Of a DNA stretch of 64,000 bases, positions 13,847 through 49,008 are shown piece by piece (position 1 is the stretch's first letter; each line of letters begins with the position of its first letter). Where the stretch lies: contig NC_135552.1 of assembly GCF_964340395.1 (NCBI RefSeq), forward strand, positions 28,794,681 to 28,858,680, in the 5' to 3' direction. A program made the translations under genes and the position numbers. A model generated the notes under the pieces. The model saw nothing but the letters and a program-made list of their open reading frames with translations. It ran no database searches and was not told where the DNA came from. The DNA comes from Glandiceps talaboti (taxonomy: Eukaryota > Hemichordata > Enteropneusta > Spengelidae).

Positions 13847-14437
13847 ATACTTTTCCTCCTCTCGGCACAAGGTCATTGTGTTTTTTTAATATAGAGTTGA
13901 TTTTTTTTAAATTCTAGAAATGTTGAATATATATTTTCCTTAATTGCTATTAAAAGCAACAATCAGTTTTTTTCAAAAAACATTTCGAAGAACTTATCTT
14001 ATAGTTTCGTGCTGCAGATTACATCTATGTGGTATAAGTTCAAAAATGTTTCTCATTACAATTTTCTTCTTTTTATTTTAGTCATTCAAAACTTTGCCTT
14101 AATCGTCGAGATGTCCCTTTTCTGTGTGTTGGCCAGAGCGTCCTATCGTAAAAGGGCGGGTAATCTGGACTACGTCGCGCCACCACGACCATCCTTCTTC
14201 AGGCCCAAATCGTTCCTACCTCACCAAGAAAGAAACGGCGATGTTGAAAAATACCTAAAGGCTCAAGGACACTATGATGGCATTGATGGAAACAGCAACT
14301 CTCCAAAAACATATTCAGCTGAAGAACAGAAGTCCTACACACCGACTCTGAAAATGTATTCCAATTCTGACGGTAACTCTTATATTCAATATGCGGGTAC
14401 AAAAACAGACGACGGCATACCAACTTCGGACATATAA
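9011..14437 (+). CDS. SLC51A-like: Organic solute transporter subunit alpha (OST-alpha / SLC51A family), 7 exons
   Basis: Joined exons 9011-9194, 10643-10797, 11233-11306, 11718-11879, 12090-12207, 13113-13365 and 14082-14437 give one 433-residue frame. Every intron is GT-AG and every phase matches (1,0,2,2,0,1). The family is a seven-helix membrane protein that works with a beta subunit to move steroids and bile-acid-like solutes across the basolateral membrane. Family landmarks: a hydrophobic helix followed by a KRRR loop (about residues 64-103), the IYPVFAL / FIPRAS block across exons 2-3, the YQF..L..YFGG block in exon 4, a Cys-Cys pair near PPVLILICC, then RRCVLQVAFVRP. The vertebrate poly-Cys run is reduced to CC. 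The N terminus (1-62) has four Asn sequons; the tail after the last helix (about 338-433) is polar and longer than in the human protein (340 aa). TMEM184 is the related alternative, but the IYP...IPR block fits OST-alpha better. No beta subunit is seen in the window. Confidence 0.9.
9750..9830 (+). mobile_element. CTAG-type MITE, copy in OST-alpha intron 1
   Basis: AGTCTAGTGCTATCCCTCAT ... TAGCATCCAGACTAG, similar to 6160-6232. Confidence 0.5.
10643..10797 (+). CDS. SLC51A-like: OST-alpha exon 2 (residues 62-113)
   Basis: Acceptor TTTTTCAACAG, donor CCA|GTAAGT, phase 1 to 0. It codes the first membrane helix, the basic loop PLKRRRSR and the start of the second helix ending in IYP. Confidence 0.9.
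11233..11306 (+). CDS. SLC51A-like: OST-alpha exon 3 (residues 114-137)
   Basis: A 74-nt exon after CCCCTAAAG with donor GTAAGT, phase 0 to 2. It codes VFALSSLMALFIPRAS and the start of the next helix, a conserved block of the family. Confidence 0.88.
11718..11879 (+). CDS. SLC51A-like: OST-alpha exon 4 (residues 138-191)
   Basis: Acceptor ATTCTAG, donor AA|GTAAGT, phase 2 to 2. It codes LYQFMLLIFDYFGG and, after a short loop, the PP...CC segment that corresponds to the Cys-rich palmitoylation-type stretch in vertebrates. Confidence 0.88.
12090..12207 (+). CDS. SLC51A-like: OST-alpha exon 5 (residues 192-231)
   Basis: Acceptor TTTTTCTACAG, donor AAA|GTAAGT, phase 2 to 0. It codes the basic WLRRCVLQ segment and a helix with FVRPLVLF, which aligns with the family's Q...RP pattern. 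Confidence 0.88.
12316..12418 (+). repeat. (CA)n/(CAGA)n microsatellite in OST-alpha intron 5
   Basis: CA dinucleotides with CAGA interruptions; the Cys/Val ORFs on the other strand here are artefacts. Confidence 0.95.
13113..13365 (+). CDS. SLC51A-like: OST-alpha exon 6 (residues 232-315)
   Basis: Acceptor TATGTTTGCAG, donor T|GTAAGT, phase 0 to 1. It codes two helices separated by a loop with KNYMIVPKFFSVQLAL, equivalent to the vertebrate segment in which a K(F)..FQ.. loop precedes a helix. Confidence 0.88.
13728..13846 (+). repeat. (GACT)n/(GATT)n microsatellite in OST-alpha intron 6
   Basis: GACT units change to GATT units; it follows GGCGCTTTATAAATTCTCT, which resembles the tail of a dispersed element. 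Confidence 0.9.
14082..14437 (+). CDS. SLC51A-like: OST-alpha exon 7 (residues 316-433, stop)
   Basis: Acceptor TTTATTTTAG, phase 1. It codes the last membrane helix (NFALIVEMSLFCVL) and a 95-residue polar cytoplasmic-type tail rich in Tyr, Ser and Lys. The stop is TAA at 14435-14437. Confidence 0.88.
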
Positions 14438-14515
14438 TGTCGCGCTCTGAATGAACAATATTTACAACAGTATCAGTTTCCATGACAACGTTAATAAAAT
14501 AGGAAACCGTTTCAT
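14438..14515 (+). promoter_or_regulatory. OST-alpha 3' UTR with polyadenylation signal
   Basis: AATAAA lies at 14493-14498, 56 bases past the stop, so the 3' UTR could be very short (about 75-90 nt). Confidence 0.6.
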
Positions 14516-15075
14516 GAGTGTTTCATCGAGAAACAACAACAGCATACAATGTCATGTTCTAACGGGACAAAACTAAAGTGTACGTCATTCCACCTGCCCT
14601 CATCGGTCTTCTGTTTCTTTTGAGAGAGAAAGACCCAAATGCTTGAGGGCGATTAAAACAGTATCTCACAGACTATCAAAATAGAAACTGATTTGAACTA
14701 AAATTAGCTTACTGGGGATGTAAAGAGAATTTTACGTCATTTGGGGAAAACAACGTGGATATATATATATTTTATCACAGACTTGTACTCGTTTACAATT
14801 TGTATATTTATGCTAAAAAACTTACAGAAACAATCTTGATATAGTAGAAAAAATATGAACTATGCAAAACATTTGTTATTTTTTAAAGATAAAGTAAATT
14901 GAGTCGGTCAATTTTGTGTGGTGTGGGTGAGAGAAGTAACATTCCAAAAAGAGAACTTGTTACCATGACAACTATTTAACAATAACGAATATTCACTTTC
15001 CTTAACATACAACATGCTCTTATTTTCGTGTCATAATAGGTCACAGGTTTAACTTGATCTTTTGAGACATTCATA

Positions 15076-15214
15076 TTAGCCTAGAGTCGAGTTGTGTAAG
15101 GATTTTGGCTTCCCTCCCACTAGCCTAGTCAAATAGTGTAGGGACTTTACCTATCGTTCCTAATGATGCAAAAGAGGCGATAGCCAAACTCCCCACATGA
15201 CTTGACTCTAGGCT
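15076..15214. mobile_element. TAGCCTAG-type MITE, copy 1
   Basis: Ends TAGCCTAGAGTCGAGTTGTG and (reverse complement of right end) TAGCCTAGAGTCAAGTCATG form inverted repeats around about 80 bp. The same family recurs at 43989-44078. The rest of 14.5-17.1 kb holds no gene. Confidence 0.65.
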
Positions 15215-16151
15215 AGTGAGACTTTGATTTTTAAAATATTTCTCGCAGAGCGAGCTGTAATCAGTACGATAATATATGATGTGTCGTTTCGTCCTGTCAG
15301 CGAGGACATTTCGTTGAGGGCGGTGTGACACGACGTATGACAGTCTCAATAAGCGCGTTAAGCGGCCGTCCTCTTGCTTTAAGTGTTAACCTTGGATTGA
15401 ATGTTTGAGAAGCAACACAGTAATCTTTGCCTCATATATAGTAACCCTTACCACATACTTCAACTTATGCAAAGTCCATGATGATATTTTACAGACACAG
15501 GCAAATGAAATCCTGTTCAATTGATTGTGAGCACTTAAATAGGTAAATTCAAAATACAAAATGTACTTATTTTTTAAAATGAAATTAGTTTTGAGAATGA
15601 ACAGGGACGATGGACAACTTTGTGTCATAATTCTACGTGTACATTTAACTTGTCTCGAATTTACATATCTTACGTGTTGTGATGCCGCAAAGTCTTTCTC
15701 TTCCTTCCTACATTAGTACTATTTATTCGTTAATGTACTGATATTCTTAATATGCTTTTGAATATGTTTGCATTTGTACAATCTGTCATTTAGCTGCCAA
15801 TATCAGTCCATGCTTCTCGCTCGTCCGTCGGACTTCTTATCCCTGAATCCCATCGACAGATGGCACTGTACATATATCACTGTCCGAACGTTCAGCACCT
15901 TTCATATATATTGTATATCACATTGTAATAGAGAATTGTTTATGTTAATGTTGTCGAATTGAATCCATTAAGAGTGATTATATGTACATAACTTGATTGT
16001 TGGAAGATTCTATTTTTGACGTGTTTTCTTCTACATTTTGCATATTAAAGAATGGTACCAAGAAAACCTGTTAACGTATAGTAATCCTTTTTTTCTAACA
16101 CACTCTCACTCGCTCTCCCCTTTCTCTTTCTCTCTCCCTCTATTTGCGTTT

Positions 16152-16320
<169 letters not shown>

Positions 16321-16967
16321 CACTCGACACTTTAATGCAGACTTCTAGATCTAGAGATATTGGTCGTGATGTAACACGTACTAGTATTTATTGTATCGAC
16401 TCTTTTCAAGTGATATGTCAATGAAACCCCACAAGTTCAGTTTTCTTCTCAATTCCAGCCATAATAACCACAATTACATGCAAAATATAAAAGAGTGTGA
16501 CCCAACGAGTATCCGTCAAATGTGACTATAAATCACGCACAGATTGATTATTAAAGGGAGTAGGGACTTGTCAATTTCTTCACTATGGTGAGGCAAGGGG
16601 ATTTTTATCGTCGATACAAGAAAATTTCTCTGACCTCACCTCCTTTTAAAATACGAAATAGTGTGACAGTCCACGCCACCCAATCTATATGCTGATTCAA
16701 TAAATTTGAAATTTTCACTCTTAGTTTTTTGTTGTTGGCTTATTTCTATTTTGAATATGGATTTATAAATGTGTTAGGAGTTTGGCTTTGACAAACTGAT
16801 ATCTCCCCCGACTGATGAGTATATGAATAAAGGAAAAACGGACATTCTATTAAAATTCTGAACCTGTTTCGATTCGAAACGAATTCAGTTCTCCTGTCCC
16901 CATATGCCTGTTTTGTTTTTTTGTTTTTTTTTAGATCGAGTATCACTAGTATCGCAAAGGCCCGAAA

Positions 16968-16980
16968 AGGCCAAAGGTGG
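16968..16980 (+). promoter_or_regulatory. DR1-like nuclear receptor half-site pair upstream of RETSAT
   Basis: AGGCCA-A-AGGTGG lies 130 bp before the RETSAT ATG. It matches AGGTCA-n-AGGTCA at 9 of 12 half-site bases and keeps the CAAAG core typical of HNF4/PPAR-RXR sites. One imperfect match can occur by chance; this is a suggestion only. Confidence 0.22.
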
Positions 16981-17109
16981 TTGGCGCAACGGCGCAACAG
17001 GGTATGCGCCCTCAGCGACGATCTATGTAAATTGGACAACTTGTCTCCGGTTCCACCTCGATATCAAGGTTACTCACGCACGTACGCTGTGTAGATTTGA
17101 CCCTGCAAC

Positions 17110-41642
<24,533 letters not shown>

Positions 41643-41840
41643 GAAAGCTATCTGAAAATTTCTCAATGGGTGTTTTAAAATTGAAAAAAATGATGAACCA
41701 AATGCAAATGCGTATGCTCAGTATGTAAATGCTTACACCTGTACATGAGATAATTCTTCAACTGTGACCTTACCAATGTATAAGTTCAAATGTTGTCAAA
41801 TAGTTAGTGCAAAAAATAAAACATAATCTGCTTGATAAAA
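41643..41840 (+). promoter_or_regulatory. RETSAT 3' UTR with polyadenylation signal
   Basis: AATAAA lies at 41815-41820, about 175 bases past the stop codon. No other canonical signal was seen earlier in this stretch. Confidence 0.6.
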
Positions 41841-42049
41841 GTGAGAGAATGATCTCTGTTGATCTTAGCTGACAAATATATCATACGTTTTTCAGTGGGT
41901 GGAGGGTCTATGGTTTATTTAGGTAATTGTTCAAAGATTTGTTTTCTCAAGAATAATGATATATGCAAATATAGAAATATATGAAAATTTAATCTTGTCA
42001 TCTGATTGCAAAAAAGGCTTTGCTTTCTAACCTCTATCTAGTCTCATTT

Positions 42050-42116
42050 TAATACTATTATTCACAGCAGTGGTATTGTCTGTTTCAGTAATGCTATAGG
42101 CATGGCAAAGTGTCTG

Positions 42117-42152
<36 letters not shown>

Positions 42153-42157
42153 CGTGC

Positions 42158-42222
<65 letters not shown>

Positions 42223-42785
42223 TGTGTGTGTGTAAACAACTTAAAGTCAAAAACCACTGATTGCCATGATATTTGGTGGGTATATTACCTTGGGTACCTG
42301 GTTGGGAAATTGTTCAAATCAAAATGATCTTACCACTGGTGTGTGATTTCGGTCAAAAAATAGAATTTTTTGGTTAAAAAACTTGAACTTGGCAGATCGG
42401 TCTGAAATTAGGTTGGAATGTTCTTAGAGGTGTCTAGATTAAGAATTGTTCATGACATGATGAGCCCATCAGTGTTATACAAATTAGGTATGAAAGTGTG
42501 TCTGGTCAAAAATGTTTACATGTAATTCCAAAACTACTGAGCAGATTTGGCAGAAATTTGGTTGGCATGTTCTTCAGGGTGTTTATATTAAGAATTATTC
42601 ATGACATGATGATTCAATCAATGATATTAGGGAAATTAGGCTAAAAATGTGTCTTTTTGGTGAAAAACATATCTTATAAGTTAATGAAGATTTCAAAAAT
42701 GTATGCAAATATGCCTAGCAAGAAGACCATGCCCACAGCTACAGCCAAATACAGTTGTGCTACAACGCCATTGGTCCTATTTTTA
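42050..42785 (+). repeat. Dispersed microsatellite-bearing repeat C, copy 3
   Basis: TTCAGTAATGCTATAGGCAT, then TG/CGTG at 42119-42233, AACTTAAAGTCAAAAACCACTG, AAAACTACTGAGCAGATT and the GTGCTACAACGCCATTGG end; shorter internally than copies 1 and 2. Confidence 0.75.
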
Positions 42786-43567
42786 GTTTTGTAAAGGAAA
42801 ATATCCTTAATTTTATTTTAAAAAATATCCCAGTCCAAGTCTCTCATGGGATATATCAACTGTTTCACAATCGCTCTGTCAGGTTATCAATTCACACAAA
42901 AAACACATTTGTGTTTATGTTCTTATTTGTTCAAATAAAGAATGAAAAAAGCAAGGAGCCTTGAGCAAGTTTGCATTAATAAATATGTTAATCTAATGTT
43001 ACTGTATGAGAGAAGGACTCTCCTAAGCCCTAATGTAATCAATGCAACACAAAGTAATGTTTTGTAATAATAATAGTTACTTCTTTTTTTCTTATTTTTT
43101 TACATACTGTATATTGATTCAAAGTGACTTGTGAATTATTAAAATTTGATATTAAATCATACTTTAAATATCAGAAATATGCCATAGTGAAGATCTTTTT
43201 CTGACTTATGCATGTGTAAGACAATGGTTTTAATGGCAATGAATGGTGTAATGGCCATTCTATATTTAGTATGAACAAATGTGTTTTGAAACTTACTGAA
43301 GCAGAACCATTCAGATGTTTGACTTCAAAATGGTTTGCCTTGTCTGCAAGATATGACATTTGTGCTACACTAAGAAGCCTGATAAGGCTGAACAACATGA
43401 CATATCTGACAGTCTGTTTCTTACCATAGTTAGGCTTGCTCTTGCAAAGAGTTATCCACAGAATAATATCACTACTATAGTGATTGATTGACTGGCGGTA
43501 TTATTGAGTACACAAAGTTAACAATGTCATTGCATTATGACAAATTGTTATCACTAAGTCAGGACGT

Positions 43568-43677
43568 CAGGTAGTCTGTAAAATATTGCATGTCATGCCA
43601 CCCTATCAACCAGCACTAAAAGAAGAGAAAACTGATTTATAGGGTTGAACGGCATGATGTATCTTACAGTCTACCTG
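43568..43677. mobile_element. CTGTAAGATA-type MITE, copy 1
   Basis: Left end CAGGTAGTCTGTAAAATATT and right end (reverse complement) CAGGTAGACTGTAAGATACA form inverted repeats around about 70 bp. Related to 60748-60843. Confidence 0.6.
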
Positions 43678-43988
43678 TATACTTCAGAAGTTCCACTACT
43701 GTCAAACAGTGTAGCTTTCTTAGCTGCATTCCTGAGTCAGTGAACCAACAATTGTGATCACCTAAAACATCAGATTTCTTAAAGGTTTGATACTTTGATA
43801 AGTCTATAGAAACACATTCATGTGATTGGGCTGGGGTGTCTTTGATATTCTGTCTCTGAATAGCATTACAGATATTGCTGTGATGCAATTTCATCAGTTT
43901 ATAAAGACTACAAGTTAGATGTACATTTCCTTTGTGTTGATATAAAGCATTGGTTATTAGGGCTATTTTTGTCATTTTACCATTGTCC

Positions 43989-44078
43989 TAGCCTAGAGTC
44001 AAATCATGTGAGGAGTTAGAGTATTGTCTCATTGGGAGGTAATAGTCAAAATCCCCACATGACTCGATGCTAGGCTAC
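43989..44078. mobile_element. TAGCCTAG-type MITE, copy 2
   Basis: TAGCCTAGAGTCAAATCATG at the left and, inverted, TAGCATCGAGTCATGTGGGG at the right; a shorter relative of 15076-15214. Confidence 0.65.
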
Positions 44079-44463
44079 CCTTTATCCTTATATCTTTAGT
44101 AGTAATAATGATAATGATGATGATAAAGTATATGTTATGATTGTTACATGTGTATGCTTTGGGCAAGATTCATCTTGATAAAGTCATTTAGTGTTTCATT
44201 CAATAATGTTTCATAATTTTCCATAAAAACATACATATTACTAAGCTTATAAATGATGTTCCACACTCCCCAGCATCGAAATAAAAACTGAAATGGAATA
44301 TGGGAAAATCACTCTTTATGGGTTTAATACATCTAATTAGTTTTGAAGGAAAACTGTGACAGTAATATAGTATCAGCTACTTAGCAAAAATACATAAATA
44401 GTCAATCAAAATGGAAATTGGTACTATATCTATTAAGATATTGTTTAGATTATAATATTTAAA

Positions 44464-45014
44464 CAATAATGTACAACCTCCCAGCCCATAATGGACGAAA
44501 GCAAACTTTGAACGACATAATGGGCTAGGCGACAGGCGAGCCCATTATGGAGTGCAAAGTTTGCTTGAGTCCATTATGGACTGGGAGGGCATACATTATT
44601 GTTATTATTTTATAGTTTTGCCAATTCCAGTGAATTTGTAGACCGAGAAATGCAAAACAACGTATAATATACACAGCGCTGAACATCGTCTGCCATGTAC
44701 GGCCCGGAAGCTGAATACTAATCATAGCGACACACGTACGTACACATACACACACACACACATATACACTTCAATGAACTGCTGTGAACACAAATTTGTT
44801 CCATGAATGCGTTGTATTTTTAAACAGTGGAAATGAGTAACAACATACATTTCGAAAAAATACCTAGTCGTATGAAGAAACAGAACAAATAAGCTTTTAT
44901 TGTTATACTCGTTCCGGGGCCGCGATGCCCAATAATGGAGTACATTATCAGTAATAATGTACAGCGATGACGTCACAATATTCACTGGAATTGGTAATGC
45001 TATAATATAATATT
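44464..45014. mobile_element. Nested foldback element
   Basis: 44464-44510 and 44556-44602 form a 47-bp hairpin arm pair (CAATAATGTA..CCTCCCAG.CCATAATGGA). A second inverted pair, about 34 bp, contains CCAATTCCAGTGAAT at 44600-44635 and its complement at 44979-45014. A full CRE (TGACGTCA) lies at 44968-44975. No transposase frame. Confidence 0.6.
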
Positions 45015-46439
45015 AGTTGAAGTGTTGACATGTTCAGTAAGGTGTTATTGTGTTTGATTTTTGTATCGCAAGTATACCTTATAGTTGATGTGGTGTAGCG
45101 TTAATTGATTTATTTGGTTATTGATGAATTTTGTTTTGGAATTTGTTCTATCAGGCAATACATTTATTGCAGAATAAAAGTCGAATCGTCAAAATTTGAA
45201 GTGTAAAGATTGACCTTTTTGTACCCATGTACGATGTGCATTGCTGAATCAGACTAGTCTGCCATTCAAATGTGTGCTAGTGGTTCGATTATATCTCAGA
45301 CACTGTGGTCTGAGTTAATACAAACACTATGGTCAGAGATTATATCTTTGTTTTTTTAAATTATGGTTTATATATACGTTGTTCATCATCCATGCATTCC
45401 TCGATTTACATTTGGAAATCCGAATTAAGCCGAGCTGAGGTCAACATGATGGACTTATTTTCAGTATGTAAGGCAATGTGCAAAACATCCAGTGTTAAGA
45501 ATTTGTTTTTATTGTATTTTGTATTCTAATGAACAGGTTTAGGGAGAATTGTGATAATTATTTCAGAGTGACTTTAAATCATTCTTTTTATTACATATGT
45601 ACCGCTGTGTACGTCGATGTACAGTCAGAAATAAAACTGGTATTTTCACTGCTGGCTATGCAAATGAGATAAATTGAGATAAAATAGATACTAAAGCAAA
45701 ACCAATTCCTGATGAAAATAGGCAAATAAATGCATTTGTTTTAATGCACATATGCGTCTTTCCTGTTGTTACACACTTTTTGAACATTTTTTTGTTGGTT
45801 CATAAAGTATTTCACTATTTTTCTTGACCATTGCAAGTTCTGAGGTATCAAATAACTATGCAAATTAGTTGCTTACTTATCAAATAACTATGGAAATTAG
45901 TTAGGTATTTTTCACTGCAAACATGTAAAAACACTTCAACGACATTCCATATGTAGACATTATCAATCTTGATGTTTAGTAATGTATCAAAGGTATCTGG
46001 TATTTTAAACGTTTTCACTGGATAATTATATACAGCTATGATATATATTTTAAAGCAAATCATTAATGTATGTCATTTTAAACTGATATCAAACAAGGAA
46101 AAGTTAGATTTGCCAACTGTTGTCACCTGTCTGCAGCTTACACAGTTACACAGATTTGTGTCAGCTGCCTCTGAACCGGACGCAAACCTCACTGCTATTA
46201 ATAGTGATTATAAAATAAAGGATAGAAGTAATGAAACTATTAGTTTTACTAGACAAGTAAGTGTACCTTCCAGTCGGGTTTCAAAGGATTTGGCGAGTTA
46301 ATTCAGAAATATGCCTGTTGTTCTCTTGCAAATATGGATAAATTTACTTTTGACATTGTAAACAAAATTTGTGTAACAATAGGATACAATGACAAAAGGT
46401 TACAGCTGACCTAAATCATTACCCAGTGATGTTCATCCT

Positions 46440-46680
46440 TTTCTAAATTATTATGTATCTTAATGATGATCTCATCAGTGATATGCAAATTATCTATAAA
46501 AATCTCAATTTTGGTCAAAAAATTGTTTCTTGAAATTGCATGGTGAATGGGGTTGAAACTTGGTGGGAATGTTTCTGGAGATGTTATTCTGCAGTTATTG
46601 TTGAAAACATTTGACGCAATTGGTCCAAAAATTTTTTTGCATATTGCAGACAGTCTAGGATTTGTATGTTGTCAATTTCT
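46440..46680 (+). repeat. Repeat C internal fragment (diverged)
   Basis: CAGTGATATGCAAATTA, TTTTGGTCAAAAA and GAAACTTGGTGGGAATGTTTC recall the central units of repeat C. 45.0-46.4 kb and 46.7-47.1 kb show no gene. Confidence 0.4.
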
Positions 46681-47221
46681 TTCCAAACGATGCCTTTCCA
46701 AAGTTAATACAGAATAGGAGAAGAAAAGAAATATATAATAATATATGCATTACTTTTGGTGCTCACATAACCTTTAAACTGAATGGTGACTGTATTTGTA
46801 GTGAACAATCATCTGTATAACTCAACAACTTTAATACATGGAGACTCCATTCAAGTGTCTCTCCCTGATTCCCTATATTGTAAGGTGTACAATCTATTTT
46901 GAGACCTTGACTTTCACCTTCAGGTTCAGTGATCACAATCCAGCCATTTCTCTTGCATATCACAACCTTAGTGATGAATATTCCAGTAACAATAAAAGGA
47001 AATGATTTTTATATGTACTTTCTTCCATAATGATCGCTTGCAATGATATCACTATTCATATTGAAACTGTGGATCTGGATTTGAGTCTGATTCTAAAAAC
47101 AACTCCATATAATCAGGTCTCGACGTCACGCGCACACCCCATGACTGTTAGTCTTTACATAAATCAACGGGTGTGAAGTCGCTCTCTCAGACGAGAGGAG
47201 GTGCAGGCCGAAAACATAACG

Positions 47222-48067
47222 ATGGCAGACCGTAGTAGCAAAGCCAGTGTTGGTGATTCGCTCATTGTAGCTGGTGGAGATAATTCTGGTGGTTCTATCG
47301 GATGTTGTGGATGGGTCTTGGTCGCTTTGTCGTGGTTTCTATTCTTCATCACATTGCCATTTTCCCTGTGTGTTTGCTTGAAGGTGGTGCAGGAATATGA
47401 GCGTGCTGTCATATTTCGATTGGGTCGCCTTCTACCAGGTGGTGCCAAAGGGCCAGGTATATTCTTTATATTACCATGTATCGAAAACTATACCAAGGTG
47501 GACCTGAGAACGGTGTCCTTCGACGTCCCCCCACAGGAGGTTTTGACAAAAGACAGCGTCACCGTAGCCGTGGATGGTGTTGTTTACTACAGAGTGAACA
47601 ATGCAACTATGACCATCGCAAATGTCGTCAACGCGAACCACTCAACCCGCCTTCTTGCTCAAACTACCCTGCGAAACGTGCTTGGAACCAAAAACCTTGC
47701 CGACATATTGACCGATCGAGAGAGTATTAGCCAACATATGCAAACGATTTTGGATGAGGCTACCGATCCATGGGGCATTTACGTTGAGCGCGTCGAAATC
47801 AAGGACGTACGTCTACCCATCCAACTGCAGCGAGCAATGGCCGCCGAGGCTGAGGCTTCGAGAGAGGCCAAAGCAAAGATAATTGCTGCAGAGGGCGAAC
47901 GAAATGCTTCGCGTGCTCTAAAGGAAGCTGCCGATGTCATCAGCGAATCATCATCTGCCCTACAACTGCGGTATCTCCAAACTCTCAATTCTATTTCTGC
48001 CGAGAAGAATTCGACGATCATTTTCCCATTACCTATCGATCTGTTGAGCGGATTGGCGAATAAATAG
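47222..48067 (+). CDS. Stomatin-type SPFH/band 7 membrane protein, intronless
   Basis: A single uninterrupted 281-residue frame (human stomatin is 288). I chose the ATG at 47222 (A at -3, G at +4); the frame extends upstream, but without an earlier ATG. Stomatins bind cholesterol-rich membrane patches and modulate ion channels from the cytoplasmic face. Seen: a short polar N terminus, Cys28-Cys29 before a monotopic hydrophobic hairpin (about 30-53) with the key Pro46, then EYERAVIFRLGRL (58-70), GPGIFFILPCIE, VDLRTVSFDVPPQEVLTKDSVTV, an Ala/Glu-rich helix (AAEAEASREAKAKIIAAEGE) and the C-terminal oligomerisation segment STIIFPLPIDLL. Animal stomatin genes usually have several introns, so the intronless frame suggests a retrocopy or intron loss, yet the frame is intact and highly conserved. 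Whether it is orthologous to STOM, STOML3 or MEC-2 cannot be settled here. Confidence 0.94.
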   Translation: MADRSSKASVGDSLIVAGGDNSGGSIGCCGWVLVALSWFLFFITLPFSLCVCLKVVQEYERAVIFRLGRLLPGGAKGPGIFFILPCIENYTKVDLRTVSFDVPPQEVLTKDSVTVAVDGVVYYRVNNATMTIANVVNANHSTRLLAQTTLRNVLGTKNLADILTDRESISQHMQTILDEATDPWGIYVERVEIKDVRLPIQLQRAMAAEAEASREAKAKIIAAEGERNASRALKEAADVISESSSALQLRYLQTLNSISAEKNSTIIFPLPIDLLSGLANK

Positions 48068-48997
48068 TAAACTATATCGTAGTACTAGTAGTAGTAGTAC
48101 ATTTACGTCGTTTGTATGGCACCATATTGTATATACATATAAGATATAGATCATTCCCTCAGTATTCGCGACGAATTTGTGGTACCCTTGAACTATATGG
48201 ATATGATTTTTATATGTAGTGAATTTTGTACTATGAAATCGAACATAATACATAATGTACTAGTATCTTAGTGAAAATGGAGGACCCTGAACACTTTTTA
48301 CCTGTGAATTAATCTACCACATTGCCTTCGCATGTAATTTTTCAACATTGACCTAACGAGATGTTAAGTACAGTCACGTCAATCACCCAGGCAGACAAAG
48401 AAAATCAACTTTATCTGTAGATCTGGAGATAGTCAATATTGGACCGTATGTTTCGATTACCCAATTTGTCGTGACTTTCTGACAAACACACAAAAAAAAA
48501 CCACTAGAGAATTATATCTTTTATGTAGTGACGATTTTCAGCTGAATACTGTCTTTTTGTGGAAATATGTACGAGATTCTTACTACTTGAAGCAAAGCCT
48601 TTTACGAATTCTGATTTCAGGGGTAACTTTGTACATTCTTGTATTATATATCCAGTGTGATTTTATCCCAATCTTCTCAATGTTTTTAATATGTATGTGT
48701 ACAACACATGGAATACGGAAGTTTATGAATACAAATGACCTTTATACACGAATTTGAATTTGACTGCCACTGTGATGATGACTGACTGATCGACTGTTAC
48801 TTATGTGTATGTACACTAACCTTATTTATATTATAAATATGTAGCTGTCTCGGTGTTTACTTCTGTTTGTTCAGTAATGCACGTGATTATCAGTGACAAT
48901 GTTCGCCATTTTTGAAATATATAACATTTTGCTAATTTTACACTTCACTCACAGTCACTGTTCACATTTGTGTCAAATATCATGTTTGTACGACTAT

Positions 48998-49008
48998 AAT
49001 AAAATAAA
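48998..49008 (+). promoter_or_regulatory. Polyadenylation signals of the stomatin gene
   Basis: Two overlapping AATAAA hexamers at 48998 and 49003 lie about 930 bases past the stop. The 48068-48997 stretch between them looks like 3' UTR without other genes. Confidence 0.5.

Noticed and set aside
46130-46258. Exon-like stretch with TTACACAG acceptor and CAA|GTAAGT donor
   Set aside because: The peptide (LHRFVSAASEPDANL...) is not recognised and no partner exon was found; could be a pseudo-exon.
47201-47221. Earlier start of the stomatin frame at 47201
   Set aside because: The codon there is GTG; in a nuclear animal gene the ATG at 47222 with a good Kozak context is preferred.
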